Shown here piece by piece: positions 6,824 through 16,540 of a stretch of DNA of 64,000 nt. The stretch is from Kribbella sp. NBC_00382 (GTDB lineage Bacteria > Actinomycetota > Actinomycetes > Propionibacteriales > Kribbellaceae). Position 1 is the stretch's first letter. Each line of letters starts with the position of its first letter. The notes beneath the pieces are model-generated. The model was given only the letters and a program-made list of their open reading frames with translations. It searched no databases and was not told where the DNA came from. Position numbers and translations under genes: made by a program. The stretch is taken from NCBI RefSeq assembly GCF_036067295.1, contig NZ_CP107954.1, positions 4,216,001-4,280,000 on the forward strand. Direction: 5' to 3'.

Positions 6824-9800
6824 TCAGCGCAGACCGACTGCGCGGTCGATGGTCTGGCTGACGCTGTTGCCCGCCTTGTCGCGCGCAGTGGCGCGGAGGC
6901 TGACGAAACCAGCCTTCGACGGTGCGTCCAACCGGCCGATCCAGTCGTTGCCGGAGTGACGCAATGACAAGGGCTTCCAGTGCGCGCCGTTGTCGTAGGA
7001 GACGTCCAGCGTGACAGTGCTGATGACGCCGGCGCCGGCCGCGCCGGGTAGGTGGGACGGCGTCACGGTGAGGTCGGTACGCCGCGCAGCCCGGCCGGCC
7101 AGGTCAGTAGCGATCCCGTAGTCCAGCTGGATCAACGGCAGCGTCTCCAACGTCGAGTAGTCGGCGTTGTCGGAGATGAAGCCCCACTCGGTATGAGTCC
7201 GCGGCGAGTACGGCCGATCAGGTAGGTCACGCGTGGTGTCGACGACGAGCCGGTACGGAAGCTTGTCCGGCGAAACCTCCGACGAGACGAAGTCACTGCC
7301 CTCGCTCACCAAGGCGCTGCCCTGGTAGAGCGTGGTGTTCAGCGTGACGCCGCCGTAGACCGTTCCCTCGTGGCGTCCGTCGCCCCACCCGGGCATCCCG
7401 AAGACGCTGATGATGTCACCGACCCGCGACGGCGGCGTGCTCATCGCATTGTCCGCGAGCAGCCGCGGCCGCTGGATCCCACCGAACCACGTCTCCTTGG
7501 TGGTACTCCGTGCCTTGTACGCCGTCGACGACCCGAAGAGCATCACGTCGGAAACAGCCGTCTGGGTCAGCCACTTCACGCCGGCCCCGGCCGTCACCCA
7601 CGCCGTGTAGTTGCCTTGCGCAAGGACCGGTGTCGCCGTCGCGCCGACCGCCCAGGTGAGGTCGGCGGAGAGGTCGTAGCGGATGTCCAGCGCCTCACCC
7701 TGCTTGGTGTCCCGGAACGACTCGTCGATGCGAGCCAGCTCACCCGGACCCGGCCGGTACGACGGATCGGCGGGGATCGCCCCATCGTGATGCTGCACCA
7801 GGTCATACAAGTACTGCGGTTGCGGATGCGAAGTCACCACGAGAGTGCGACCGCCACGCTTGATCCGGTCGAGGAACTGCTGACCCCGATCGGCGCCGAG
7901 CGAAGCCACCGGCAACCCCGGCGTCTCCTCCTGCGGCAGATCGGCCCAGGCGTCCAACGGCCCGAACCCGTCGTTGATGATCACCAGAAGCTTGGCGCCG
8001 GCGGCAACAGCCAAGGAAGCCTGCTCAGTGGGCGCAACCGCATCGTTGCGCCGGACAACAGCAATCTTGCCTCGCGCAACAATCGTTGCGAAGTCAGCGG
8101 CCGAGCCGTTGCCGGCCACAACCACCGGATAGGCGAAGACACCCGCCGGCAATGACGGTGACCAGCTCTGCAGGTTCACGTCGAACGAACCCACGGTCAA
8201 CGGCGACTGCACCTCACGCCACCGCGAGGCAAACGTGTACGACCCTTGCGTCACCTTGCGAGTAGGAGTCGCCCACAAGCTGTCGTAGATCCACGGCTCG
8301 AGCTGATAAGTGTCGACAAACCGATGAAGATCTCCGAAGCTCCGGTACTGATCGACCCGCACGTAGCTGTTCACCGTCTGCTGAGGAGCGACAGCCTCGA
8401 CCTTGCGCAGCTTCGACGCGTCGAAGGTCAGCGTCCGATCGCGATCGACGACCACCTCGGGGTCGCTGAGCACGGCCCGGCTGAGCGAATGCGGGCTGTC
8501 GAGCCCCGGAGCATCGGCGTACAGCCAAGCGGCGTACGTGCTCGACTGAATGCTGAGGTCCAGCTTGCCGGTCGCGTCGACCTCGTAGACCTTCGGCACG
8601 GTATCGCGCTTGATGTCCTTCATCACGAGCACGCCGGGCAGCGAGGAGCTGACGCTCAGCTTGACCCGCTCGCTCTGCTTGGTAAGGCCAATGGGTGTGT
8701 GAGTGCGCAGTACGCCATCAGCCCCGGTGGCAGTCAGTACTGCGCTGTAGCCGGCGTCTTCCACAGCAGCGCCCAAGTGGCTGACAACTCCGACCGTCGC
8801 CGTCCCACCAGCGGGCACAGTCACGGAAGGCGCGGTCAGACTGAACAGGCCGTCCGGGATGCCCTGCGTCTTCAGCGCCAGGTTCAGCGTGATCGGCGCA
8901 GCGCCGGTGTTCGTGTACGTGACGTCCTTCTGCACTGACTGCGAAGCCGGATACGGCCAGGTCGCAAAGGCAAAGGCCGACCCAGTCGCGAAGACAGTGC
9001 TCCGCACCGCGGCAGCAACATCCAGGCGACCACTGCCGGCTGCGAACGGGCTGTACTGCTGGGTCGTCTTGGTCGTACTGACCAGCGCGTCCTTCAGTTG
9101 CTGCCCACTCCAGTCAGGATGCGTCCGGGCGAGCAACGCGGCCGCGCCCGCGACATGCGGCGTCGCCATCGAAGTACCGCTCATCGTCAGGTACGGGCCC
9201 TCACCTTCCGGCGCGTACTGCGAACGCGCGGCGAGCACATCGACACCGGGCGCCGTGAGGTCGGGCTTGAGTCCGTTGTCGCCGGTACGCGGGCCACGGC
9301 TGGAGAACACCGCGAGCCGGTCGGCGCTGTCAACGGCCCCCACGGTCAGGGCGGCGTCGGCCGCACCGGGTGCGCTCACGGAGTACGGGTCTGGACCCGA
9401 GTTGCCGGCGGCGATGACGAAGAGGGCGCCCGTCTCGGCGCTGAGCCGGTTGACGGCCTGGCTCATCGGGTCGGTCCCATCGGTGGGGCCGGAGCCGAGG
9501 CTCATGCTGATCACCTTGGCGTGCTGGTCGCGGGCGGCCCATTCCATCCCGGCCAGGATCCACGAGTCCTGGCCGCTGCCGTCGTTGTCGAGCACCTTGC
9601 CGATGTGCAGCTTGGCGCCTGGCGCGACGCCGCGCTCGACCCCGCCCGAGGCTGCGCCGGTACCAGCGATGGTCGATGCGACGTGGGTGCCGTGGCCGTG
9701 TCGGTCGGTGACGTCGAGCCCGGGGACGAAGCTCTGCGAGGCTGCGATCTGCCCGCCGAAATCGGGGTGTGCGGCGTCGATACCGGTGTCGAGAACGGCC

Positions 9801-10471
9801 ACGTCCACGCCTTGTCCGGTGTCGCCGTCGGCCCAGACCTCGGGGGCGCCGATCTGTGCGGTGGTGTCGGCCAGCGTCGCCTTCGCCTTGCCGTCCAGCC
9901 AGATCTTCGCGATCCCGCCACCCAGCGTGGCCGATCCAGCCGAGCGCTTGGCAGCGGCGCCTGTCAAGGAAGTCCACAAAGCTGCAGAGCGAGAGGCGGT
10001 CAGCGCAGCGCCCTGGATGCTGCTCAGCGAGAGCGTCCGGCGAGCGCCGGCAGGGACGGCCTGCTTGCGAGCCGCCGCGTCCGTGTACGTGACGATCAAC
10101 GGGAGCTGGTTGCTGGCCGCGTCGTCGTAGCCGTCGGCAAGCAGTTCGGTGACGTTGAACAGGTGCTCGTCGAGGACGCCGGACGCGAGGTACGGCAGCG
10201 CGGCGTCGGGATAGACGTAGGTGTCCTTGCCCGACGTCATGATGTGTGCGCCTGCTGGGCGACCGGCCGGATTCTGCACCGTCGCGGTGGTGTGGCCGTC
10301 GGCGGTGACAGCTGCGGTCACCTTGTCGCCGGTGATCAGCGTGACGGTCCGCAACGGAAGAGGGGAGCTGGGCGAGGGGAGTGGCGGGGTGGCGTGGGCC
10401 ATGCCGGGGGTCGCGAGCATGGCCAGAGCGGCACCGAGGGCGATCACCCCACGTCTGGAGGAGGGCAGCAA
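6824..10471 (-). CDS. Secreted S8 (subtilisin-like) serine protease
   Basis: A 1,215-residue exoprotease with a signal peptide (about 1-27), a propeptide (about 40-195), then the S8 catalytic domain. The triad is visible: Asp228 (VLDTGID), His263 (GHGTHVAS) and Ser434 (SGTSMATPHV), with oxyanion-hole Asn357 (AAGNSGP). Long beta-rich C-terminal regions follow, including a PA-like segment. This layout is common in large secreted S8 proteases of soil actinobacteria. The start is TTG 10471, with GGAG five bases upstream; no better start precedes the signal peptide. It is transcribed alone, downstream of a regulator operon. It probably degrades extracellular protein. Its propeptide closely matches the orphan protein at 32543-33187. 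Confidence 0.93.
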   Translation of the reverse strand: MLPSSRRGVIALGAALAMLATPGMAHATPPLPSPSSPLPLRTVTLITGDKVTAAVTADGHTTATVQNPAGRPAGAHIMTSGKDTYVYPDAALPYLASGVLDEHLFNVTELLADGYDDAASNQLPLIVTYTDAAARKQAVPAGARRTLSLSSIQGAALTASRSAALWTSLTGAAAKRSAGSATLGGGIAKIWLDGKAKATLADTTAQIGAPEVWADGDTGQGVDVAVLDTGIDAAHPDFGGQIAASQSFVPGLDVTDRHGHGTHVASTIAGTGAASGGVERGVAPGAKLHIGKVLDNDGSGQDSWILAGMEWAARDQHAKVISMSLGSGPTDGTDPMSQAVNRLSAETGALFVIAAGNSGPDPYSVSAPGAADAALTVGAVDSADRLAVFSSRGPRTGDNGLKPDLTAPGVDVLAARSQYAPEGEGPYLTMSGTSMATPHVAGAAALLARTHPDWSGQQLKDALVSTTKTTQQYSPFAAGSGRLDVAAAVRSTVFATGSAFAFATWPYPASQSVQKDVTYTNTGAAPITLNLALKTQGIPDGLFSLTAPSVTVPAGGTATVGVVSHLGAAVEDAGYSAVLTATGADGVLRTHTPIGLTKQSERVKLSVSSSLPGVLVMKDIKRDTVPKVYEVDATGKLDLSIQSSTYAAWLYADAPGLDSPHSLSRAVLSDPEVVVDRDRTLTFDASKLRKVEAVAPQQTVNSYVRVDQYRSFGDLHRFVDTYQLEPWIYDSLWATPTRKVTQGSYTFASRWREVQSPLTVGSFDVNLQSWSPSLPAGVFAYPVVVAGNGSAADFATIVARGKIAVVRRNDAVAPTEQASLAVAAGAKLLVIINDGFGPLDAWADLPQEETPGLPVASLGADRGQQFLDRIKRGGRTLVVTSHPQPQYLYDLVQHHDGAIPADPSYRPGPGELARIDESFRDTKQGEALDIRYDLSADLTWAVGATATPVLAQGNYTAWVTAGAGVKWLTQTAVSDVMLFGSSTAYKARSTTKETWFGGIQRPRLLADNAMSTPPSRVGDIISVFGMPGWGDGRHEGTVYGGVTLNTTLYQGSALVSEGSDFVSSEVSPDKLPYRLVVDTTRDLPDRPYSPRTHTEWGFISDNADYSTLETLPLIQLDYGIATDLAGRAARRTDLTVTPSHLPGAAGAGVISTVTLDVSYDNGAHWKPLSLRHSGNDWIGRLDAPSKAGFVSLRATARDKAGNSVSQTIDRAVGLR

Positions 10472-10536
10472 GGGGACTCCAAAGCTAGGTGGAGCCCTGA
10501 TTAAAGGCAGGTCAGAACATTTGGTACTACTTACTT

Positions 10537-10558
10537 TCGTGGCGCAAAGAAGCCACGA
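10537..10558 (-). terminator. Short hairpin after TrmB/LuxR regulator gene
   Basis: Seven-bp stem TCGTGGC (10537-10543) and GCCACGA (10552-10558) with an 8-base loop, about 24 bases past the stop of the regulator gene. It probably terminates the operon, or may regulate the protease gene promoter just downstream. Confidence 0.45.
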
Positions 10559-10581
10559 CCAAGACGGTCAGATCCGGCGGG

Positions 10582-11547
10582 TCAGAGCCAACCGCGTTCG
10601 CGGGCCTGCCAGCCGAGCTGCAGCCGGGACCGCGAGTTGGTCTGCTCCATCAGCAGCTGGACCCGCCGCGCGACCGTTCGCCGGCTGATCCCGAGCCGTG
10701 CGCCGGCTGCATCATCGGTGAGCCCGGCGACCAGAAGTGACAGCAAGTGCCGATCCTCGCCGGACATCGCCGCCTCGGCGGTCAGCTCGTCCACCGCGGT
10801 CACCGACAACGGGCTGGCCCGCATCCACACCGTCTCGAAGAGCGCGACCAGCGCATCCAACAGGCTGCTCGGATGGACCAGCAGCGCCGCATCATGCGCT
10901 GAAGTCGTCCAGTCCAGCGGCAGCAGCGCTAGCTCCCGATCCGCGATCGCGAGCTTGGTCGGCACGGTGTCGGCGATCCGCGCCTGCTCACCCGCCTGCA
11001 CATGAGTGACCGTGCTCGCGGACAGTAACCGGTCTTCCAGCGCCGTACTGTCGTAGATAACCCGATACGCAACCCCCGCAGCCTGGCGATCCAGCTGCGT
11101 CCGGTTCACCTCCGCCGAAGCAACATACGGCGCCGCGACCAGTCCCCGGAACTCCTTCTGCGCCGACAATTGCACCCGGTCGAAAGCCCAGCCCACCGCA
11201 TCTTGGCCGGAGACGATCTCGATGAGCTCCTCGGTCCGCCTGCTCGTGGGTTTCCGGTACGCCTCGGCCGCCAGCCGTTGAGCCGCCTCCCGGGTCCGGA
11301 TCAGCTCCTGCTCCTGCTGCCGGATGAACTGCTCGACGGCCAGATCCGGCGGTACCGCGACGACCAGCTCCTGCGGCGGCGGAGTCCGGTGCACGAACCC
11401 CTCACGCTGCAGCGCCGCGATAGCGCGGCGTACCTGGGGAACGCTCAGCCCGACGCGTTCGGCGAGCTGGGGGACGGATGCGCTGCCCTGCCGGACCAGT
11501 GCGAGATAGGTCGCTTCCTTGGTCTCCGGCAGGCCAACGGGCTTCAT
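10582..11547 (-). CDS. TrmB-like/LuxR-type HTH regulator
   Basis: A 321-residue regulator with two DNA-binding-like ends. The N-terminal TrmB/MarR-like winged helix (ATYLALVRQGSASVPQLAERVGLSVPQVRRAIAAL) is followed by a phospholipase-D-like sensor region common to such actinobacterial regulators. The C-terminal LuxR-type HTH reads LLSLLVAGLTDDAAGARLGISRRTVARRV. It overlaps the upstream enolase gene by ATGA, making it the last gene of a four-gene operon. The protease gene starts 110 bases downstream in the same direction, so it may regulate that gene, the operon, or both; the sequence does not decide. Confidence 0.8.
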   Translation of the reverse strand: MKPVGLPETKEATYLALVRQGSASVPQLAERVGLSVPQVRRAIAALQREGFVHRTPPPQELVVAVPPDLAVEQFIRQQEQELIRTREAAQRLAAEAYRKPTSRRTEELIEIVSGQDAVGWAFDRVQLSAQKEFRGLVAAPYVASAEVNRTQLDRQAAGVAYRVIYDSTALEDRLLSASTVTHVQAGEQARIADTVPTKLAIADRELALLPLDWTTSAHDAALLVHPSSLLDALVALFETVWMRASPLSVTAVDELTAEAAMSGEDRHLLSLLVAGLTDDAAGARLGISRRTVARRVQLLMEQTNSRSRLQLGWQARERGWL

Positions 11548-12572
11548 GACAATCCCGGTGCCGTCGATGCGTGGATCAGTCCGTCCGCGTCGACGGACGG
11601 ATCGGTGATGATCGGATTGCCCCAGACCAGCGCCTCGTAGTACGTGGTGTTGGGAATCGTCATGCAGAGATGCTGATTGGGCACGCCCATACCATGCACC
11701 TCGGCGCGCAGCCCGAAACTCTCGGCCAGGTGGGCGATCCGCAGGGCGCCGGTGATCCCGCCCTTCAGACTGGCCGACGTCCGTACGTACGTCGCGGCCC
11801 CCGCCTGGATGAAGTCGGCGGTGTTGAAATGGGCGCCGTCACTGGTCTCGCCGACGAGCAGGGGTATGTCCACCCGCTCGGCCAGCCAGCGGTGGCTGGT
11901 GATGTTGAACTCGCGCATGGGCTCTTCGTACCACCGGAAGTCCAGCTCCGACAGCACTTTTCCCAGCCGGATCGCGTCCGGCAGGTCGAAACCGGCCGAT
12001 CCGTCGTACATCAGCTCGACGTCGTCGCCGACATGTTCACGCAGTCGCTGAGCCAGCCGCGCATCCCGGACGACGTCACCCCAGGCGTGCAGCTTGATCG
12101 CCTTGAAGCCGCGCTCGAGGCACTGGTCGGCGATGTCGAGGTACTCCTCTATCGACCCGTACGTCACGGTCGACGCGTACGCGGGCAGCGAGGTCCGGTA
12201 CGTCCCGGCCAGCGCGTGCACCGGCAACCCGGCGACCTGCCCGGCGATGTCCCACAGCGCGATGTCGACGAGTCCCAGAAAGTACAGCGGGAACTCCTCG
12301 ATCCGGTCGAGCTCCCAGATCCGGTGCCACAACCACTCACGGTGCATCGCGTCCTGACCGATCAGCTCGTCACGCACCCGGCGGTTCACCAGATCGGCGG
12401 CGATCACGCCACGCGGAGTCGAGGCTCGGCCGACCACGCCATCACTCGTCGTGATCATCAGTACGCCGCCCTGCAGCGCCGGCTCCGACCCGGGCAACCC
12501 ATCACGCCACCGGAACGGATGCATAGCCGGTACTTCGACCAGCTCGACCTCAACGCGATCGATCAAACTCAC
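11544..12572 (-). CDS. Enolase-superfamily enzyme, mandelate racemase type
   Basis: A 342-residue enolase-superfamily protein with the mandelate-racemase lysine motif Lys160-Leu-His162 and metal ligands Asp190, Glu216 and Glu242 (GETSDG). His293 (EVHGMG) fits the second-barrel-face general base. In mandelate racemases and acid-sugar dehydratases that His pairs with an Asp in a QPD-type segment. Here the aligned position is Ser266 (RTSASLKGG), so the His-Asp dyad looks broken. The likely role is sugar-acid dehydration or epimerisation of a product released by the beta-helix enzyme, inferred from the operon. It overlaps both neighbours by four bases. Confidence 0.85.
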   Translation of the reverse strand: MSLIDRVEVELVEVPAMHPFRWRDGLPGSEPALQGGVLMITTSDGVVGRASTPRGVIAADLVNRRVRDELIGQDAMHREWLWHRIWELDRIEEFPLYFLGLVDIALWDIAGQVAGLPVHALAGTYRTSLPAYASTVTYGSIEEYLDIADQCLERGFKAIKLHAWGDVVRDARLAQRLREHVGDDVELMYDGSAGFDLPDAIRLGKVLSELDFRWYEEPMREFNITSHRWLAERVDIPLLVGETSDGAHFNTADFIQAGAATYVRTSASLKGGITGALRIAHLAESFGLRAEVHGMGVPNQHLCMTIPNTTYYEALVWGNPIITDPSVDADGLIHASTAPGLS

Positions 12573-13291
12573 AGGGGTCCCTTCAGCCGGTCGCGGATGC
12601 GCTGCTCGAACTGGGCCTGGGTGGTGTCGATGTGCTGGATCATCGCCGTCGAGGCCTTGTCGGGGTCGCCGGCCGCGATCGCTTCCGCGATGTGGACGTG
12701 TTGCTGCGCCGCGACCTCGAGCGAGCCGGGCAGCCCGCCCGCGAACAGCAGCCGGTCGGACTGCTCCTTGAAGTCGCGCAACTTCGAGACCGCGGCCTGC
12801 AGGAACACGTTGCCCGAGGCCTCGGCGACGGCGTCGTGGAAGGTCCGGTCGTACTGCCGGAACAACTCGTGATCCTGGCGCGCGGCGACCGACGCCTCCG
12901 CCGCCGTGCGGATCGCGTGCACCTGGGCCGGCCGGGCCGATGTCGCCGCCAGCCGGGCCGACTCGGCCTCGATCAGCCGCCGATGGTCGAACAGCATCGC
13001 GACGTGCTGCAGATCGGTCGGCCTGAAGTAGCCGACCTGGTCGTCGGCCTGCTGGTTGGTGGGGACGGACACGAAGATGCCCGCACCCCGCCGGGTCTGC
13101 AGCCGGCCGACGGCCGCGAGAACCTTGATCGCCTCGCGCGTCACCGAGCGGCCGGTACCGAGCAGCTCGGCCAGCGCCTTCTCGGTCGGCATCCGGTCGC
13201 CGGGCCGCAGGCCCTGCTCCGCGATGTACGTGACGAGCTGCTCGGCGACGAGTTCGTAGCCGGGACGATAGGGATCAAGGTTCTCGGGCAT
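12569..13291 (-). CDS. GntR-family regulator, FadR/FCD type
   Basis: A 240-residue regulator with an N-terminal GntR winged helix (GYELVAEQLVTYIAEQGLRPGDRMPTEKALAELLGTGRSVTREAIKVL). Its C-terminal FCD ligand-binding domain has typical metal-site spacing (FHDAVAEASGN, then HVHIAEAI). FadR-type GntR proteins commonly repress sugar-acid catabolic genes and release on binding the acid. Its ATG directly follows the stop of the beta-helix gene and its end overlaps the enolase gene, so it is co-translated with the pathway it probably controls. Palindromes at 16539-16552 and 16586-16598, before the operon, are candidate binding sites. Confidence 0.9.
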   Translation of the reverse strand: MPENLDPYRPGYELVAEQLVTYIAEQGLRPGDRMPTEKALAELLGTGRSVTREAIKVLAAVGRLQTRRGAGIFVSVPTNQQADDQVGYFRPTDLQHVAMLFDHRRLIEAESARLAATSARPAQVHAIRTAAEASVAARQDHELFRQYDRTFHDAVAEASGNVFLQAAVSKLRDFKEQSDRLLFAGGLPGSLEVAAQQHVHIAEAIAAGDPDKASTAMIQHIDTTQAQFEQRIRDRLKGPL

Positions 13292-16200
13292 TCAGAAACC
13301 GCCGTAGATCTGGAGTTCGTAGATGCTGCCGCCGTTGAAGTTGGAGCCGGTGACGGTCAGCCTGACATACCGCGCCGACACCGAGGTGGTCCGGATCGAC
13401 GGGTTGCGCCGCACACTCGTCGCGACGGCGGTGTGGTCGTCGAACATTGACCAATTCGTACCGTCGAGCGAGTACTCCAGCTTGTACTTGTATCCGCTCG
13501 GCAGCTCGAAGTTGGTGACGATGCTCTTCACCGCGGTCGGCGTACCCAGATCGACCTGGATCCAGGACGGGTCGGGCAGGCCGAGGCCCTGAGCCCAGCG
13601 GGTGGTGAGGTCGCCGTCGACGGCCAGCGCCGGGACGTTCGGTTCGGAGTACGACGAGACCGTGACCGGCTTGCCGACCGCGAGCCCTGCCTCGGCCGGA
13701 GTCGTGATCGTCGTCGCCGGGCTCTGCGGCGAGGCGTTGAGGTTCACGTCGCGGGCGACGACCGTGTAGCTATGCGTGGTGCCCGCTGTCAGGTTGTCGA
13801 CGCGCAGTTGGTTCAGCGGGGTCGTGGCGATCCGCTGACCGTCTTGGTAGACGACGTAGCTGGTCACCCCGACATTGTCCGTGCCGGTCGGCCAGCTGAG
13901 GTCGACCGTCGTGGGCAGCAGGACGTTCACGGTCGGCTTCGGGAGTACTGCGGGAGGCTGGTGGTCGTCGGTGACCGTGGCCGGCTTCCCGTAGACCGTG
14001 AGCTCGTAGATGCTGCCACCGTTGAAGTTGGAGCCGACGACGGTCAGCCGCACGTACCGGCCGCGGACCTGAGCTGCCGAGTAGTTGTCCGACTGGGTGG
14101 TCGCGGTCGAGGTGTGGTCCTCGAACATCGTCCAGTCGTCACCGTCGGGGGAGGCCTCCACCTTGTACCGGTAGCCGTTGGACAGCTCGAAGTTGGTGAT
14201 CACGCCGGTCAGGTCGTACTGCGCGCCGAGGTCGACCTGGATCCAGGACGGGTCGGGCAGCCCGAGGCCCTGGGCCCACCGGGTCGACAGCTTGCCGTCG
14301 ACGGCCAGGGCGGGGAGGTTCGGTTCGGAGTACGAGGAGACCGTGACCGGCTTGTTGAGGGCGAGGTTCACGCCGGCCGGCATCGTCGCCGTCACGGTCT
14401 GGCTCTTGCCCGATTCGTTGCCGACGGCATCGCGGGCGGTGATGACGAAGGTGTAGTTGCTGCCCGAGACGAGGCCGGTGATCCTTGCCGTCGGCTCCTT
14501 CGAGGCGCTCACCAGTTGGCCGTTGACGTAGATCGAGTAGCCGGTCACGCCGACCGCGTCCGTCGAGGCGGGCCAGCTGAGGTCCGCGATCGTCGGGAAA
14601 GCGGGGTTCACGAGTGGCTTGCCGGGCTTGGTGGGCGCGACGCGGTCGGTCGGTGCGGGTTGCGGGTCGAGGTACTTGTACGCGGGCTCGAGGCCGGCGT
14701 TGTCGACGATCGACGCCGGTAGTTGCTCACAGCCCGCGACGACGGTGTTGTTGGCGATCGTCGAGTCGGTGCTGTTCGCCTGGGTTGCGGACCGGGGCTG
14801 GCTGGTGAAGTTGCGCTGGGCATCGATATTCATGCCGTGGTTGAGGAACAGCCAGAGCGCATCGACGTTGCAGAAGGCGTTGCCGGTCGTGGTGAAGTAC
14901 CGGCTGCCCTCATCGTGGTAGATCGCGCCGTACGCCGGGCCGGGGGTGTTCTTGATGTAGTTGCCCGAGACAACGCTGTCCGGTTGCATCCCGAGGGTGT
15001 AGATGGCGCCGCCGTCGGCCTGGTGCTTCATGATGTCGCTGATCGCGTTGTCGCGGATGAGGTTGTTCTTCGACGTGGTCGGGGTGTCGTAGATCGGGAT
15101 GCCGAAGTTGCCCGGGTAGTTGGTGTCGCCGCCGACGTCGGTGTTGCCCCAGCCCCAGCCGACCGAGATCCCGGAGTACGGGAGGTCGTAGATCTTGTTG
15201 TGCTCGATCACGGTGTGCTCGGTGTAGCCGGCCAGGATCGCCAGCGAACCGCTGTAGTCGGCGGCCGCCTTGGTGATCAGGTTGTTGCTGACCAGGGTGT
15301 CCTTGGTGATTGCACGGGCGTCGGTGGGGTGGTGGTCGATGATGTCGGTGCCGCCGACCTGGATGCCGGTCGCGGCCACGTCGCGGACGATGTTGCCCTT
15401 GATCGTCGTACCTTGCGAGCCGGTGTTGAGGTTGAGCCCGACCGCGCCGAGATGGGTGAACGTGTTGCCGGTGAAGGAGATGTTCCGGCTGTAGCCGACG
15501 TTCACCGCGCCCGGCGTCTTCTCCCAGTACAGCCGGGAGGCGTCGAAGTCCCGCCAGCCCGTTCCGTTGATCCGGAAGCCGGCCTGGCCCTCGACCATGC
15601 CGTCGTCGCTGCTCGGGGCGAGCCAGGTGGAGTAGGAGAACGTGATCCCGTCGAACTGCACGTTCTGCACGGGATCGGTGATGGACCCGGTGACGTCTAC
15701 CAGGTTCTGCACCAGGGGGACCACGACCATAGCGGTGGTAGGGCTCTGGCCGGGCTTGGGCAGGTAGTAGACGTCACCGGTGCTTTTGTCGAGGTACCAC
15801 TCGCCGGGCGAGTCAAGTAGCTCGTAGGCGTTCTCGATCCAGGTCGGGTTCTGGATCTCCTGGCCTTCGTGGAGGTTCGCGTTGTAGTAGCAGGGCTGCT
15901 GCATCGTCACCGTCGTACCGACCGCCGACTGGACCGGGCAGCGGTAGTGCATCCAGCCCCAGCGGCTGTCGACCTCGATGTCGCCCTGGTTCTTGAAGTT
16001 GGCCAGGCTGCTGGTGGTGTCGGTGTAGCCGGTCGCGGTCTTGGACCAGCCGGGCGGGTTCTCCGGGCCGCGAGCGCGCTGCTGCCGTTCGCCGTTCACG
16101 TAGAACTGCCGGAAGTCGATCGAGCCGACGTGCGCCTTGTAGATGTTCTTGGCCGGGTCGGACAACGTCCAGCCGGTCACCAGCCGGCCGCCGTCGATCG

Positions 16201-16540
16201 TCACCGAAGTACCGGGCAGAGCCTGGTAGATCACCTTGTGCCCGTTCCGCCCGGAGTCCCGGCTGGTCAACCGGAACGTGTCCGTACGCCGGTAGTCGCC
16301 CGGCAGCAGGATGACCCGGATGTCGCCGCGCTGGTGCTTCGTCAGCTTGCGGACCTGATCGCGCGCCTGCTCGAGCGTGGCGAGCGGATGGCTTGCGCTG
16401 CCGTTCGCGCCCTTGGCGTGAGCGGCAGGAGCGACGTACAGGGTGGTCGGGCCGGTGGCCTCAGCGGGCGCGGCGAGGAGTGCGGTGGGGACCAGCAAGC
16501 CGGCGAAGGCAGCGAGCAGCCGGCGCGGAACGTTTGGCAT
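13292..16540 (-). CDS. Secreted beta-helix glycosidase with two FN3-F5/8C pairs
   Basis: A 1,082-residue exported protein with a signal peptide (1-28). A right-handed parallel beta-helix region (about 30-630) opens with TLYVAPAAHAKGANGSASHPLATLEQARD, as in GH141-like proteins. Many SGNxI/NNxI-type turns follow. Then come FN3, F5/8-type C (discoidin), FN3 and F5/8-type C domains. The two F5/8C domains share near-identical segments (KPVTVSSYSEPN, RWAQGLGLPDPSWIQVDLG), indicating recent tandem duplication. It is first in an operon with GntR, enolase and a second regulator, so it likely releases a sugar or sugar acid from a plant or microbial polysaccharide. GH141 versus polysaccharide lyase cannot be settled by eye. 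Confidence 0.8.
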   Translation of the reverse strand: MPNVPRRLLAAFAGLLVPTALLAAPAEATGPTTLYVAPAAHAKGANGSASHPLATLEQARDQVRKLTKHQRGDIRVILLPGDYRRTDTFRLTSRDSGRNGHKVIYQALPGTSVTIDGGRLVTGWTLSDPAKNIYKAHVGSIDFRQFYVNGERQQRARGPENPPGWSKTATGYTDTTSSLANFKNQGDIEVDSRWGWMHYRCPVQSAVGTTVTMQQPCYYNANLHEGQEIQNPTWIENAYELLDSPGEWYLDKSTGDVYYLPKPGQSPTTAMVVVPLVQNLVDVTGSITDPVQNVQFDGITFSYSTWLAPSSDDGMVEGQAGFRINGTGWRDFDASRLYWEKTPGAVNVGYSRNISFTGNTFTHLGAVGLNLNTGSQGTTIKGNIVRDVAATGIQVGGTDIIDHHPTDARAITKDTLVSNNLITKAAADYSGSLAILAGYTEHTVIEHNKIYDLPYSGISVGWGWGNTDVGGDTNYPGNFGIPIYDTPTTSKNNLIRDNAISDIMKHQADGGAIYTLGMQPDSVVSGNYIKNTPGPAYGAIYHDEGSRYFTTTGNAFCNVDALWLFLNHGMNIDAQRNFTSQPRSATQANSTDSTIANNTVVAGCEQLPASIVDNAGLEPAYKYLDPQPAPTDRVAPTKPGKPLVNPAFPTIADLSWPASTDAVGVTGYSIYVNGQLVSASKEPTARITGLVSGSNYTFVITARDAVGNESGKSQTVTATMPAGVNLALNKPVTVSSYSEPNLPALAVDGKLSTRWAQGLGLPDPSWIQVDLGAQYDLTGVITNFELSNGYRYKVEASPDGDDWTMFEDHTSTATTQSDNYSAAQVRGRYVRLTVVGSNFNGGSIYELTVYGKPATVTDDHQPPAVLPKPTVNVLLPTTVDLSWPTGTDNVGVTSYVVYQDGQRIATTPLNQLRVDNLTAGTTHSYTVVARDVNLNASPQSPATTITTPAEAGLAVGKPVTVSSYSEPNVPALAVDGDLTTRWAQGLGLPDPSWIQVDLGTPTAVKSIVTNFELPSGYKYKLEYSLDGTNWSMFDDHTAVATSVRRNPSIRTTSVSARYVRLTVTGSNFNGGSIYELQIYGGF

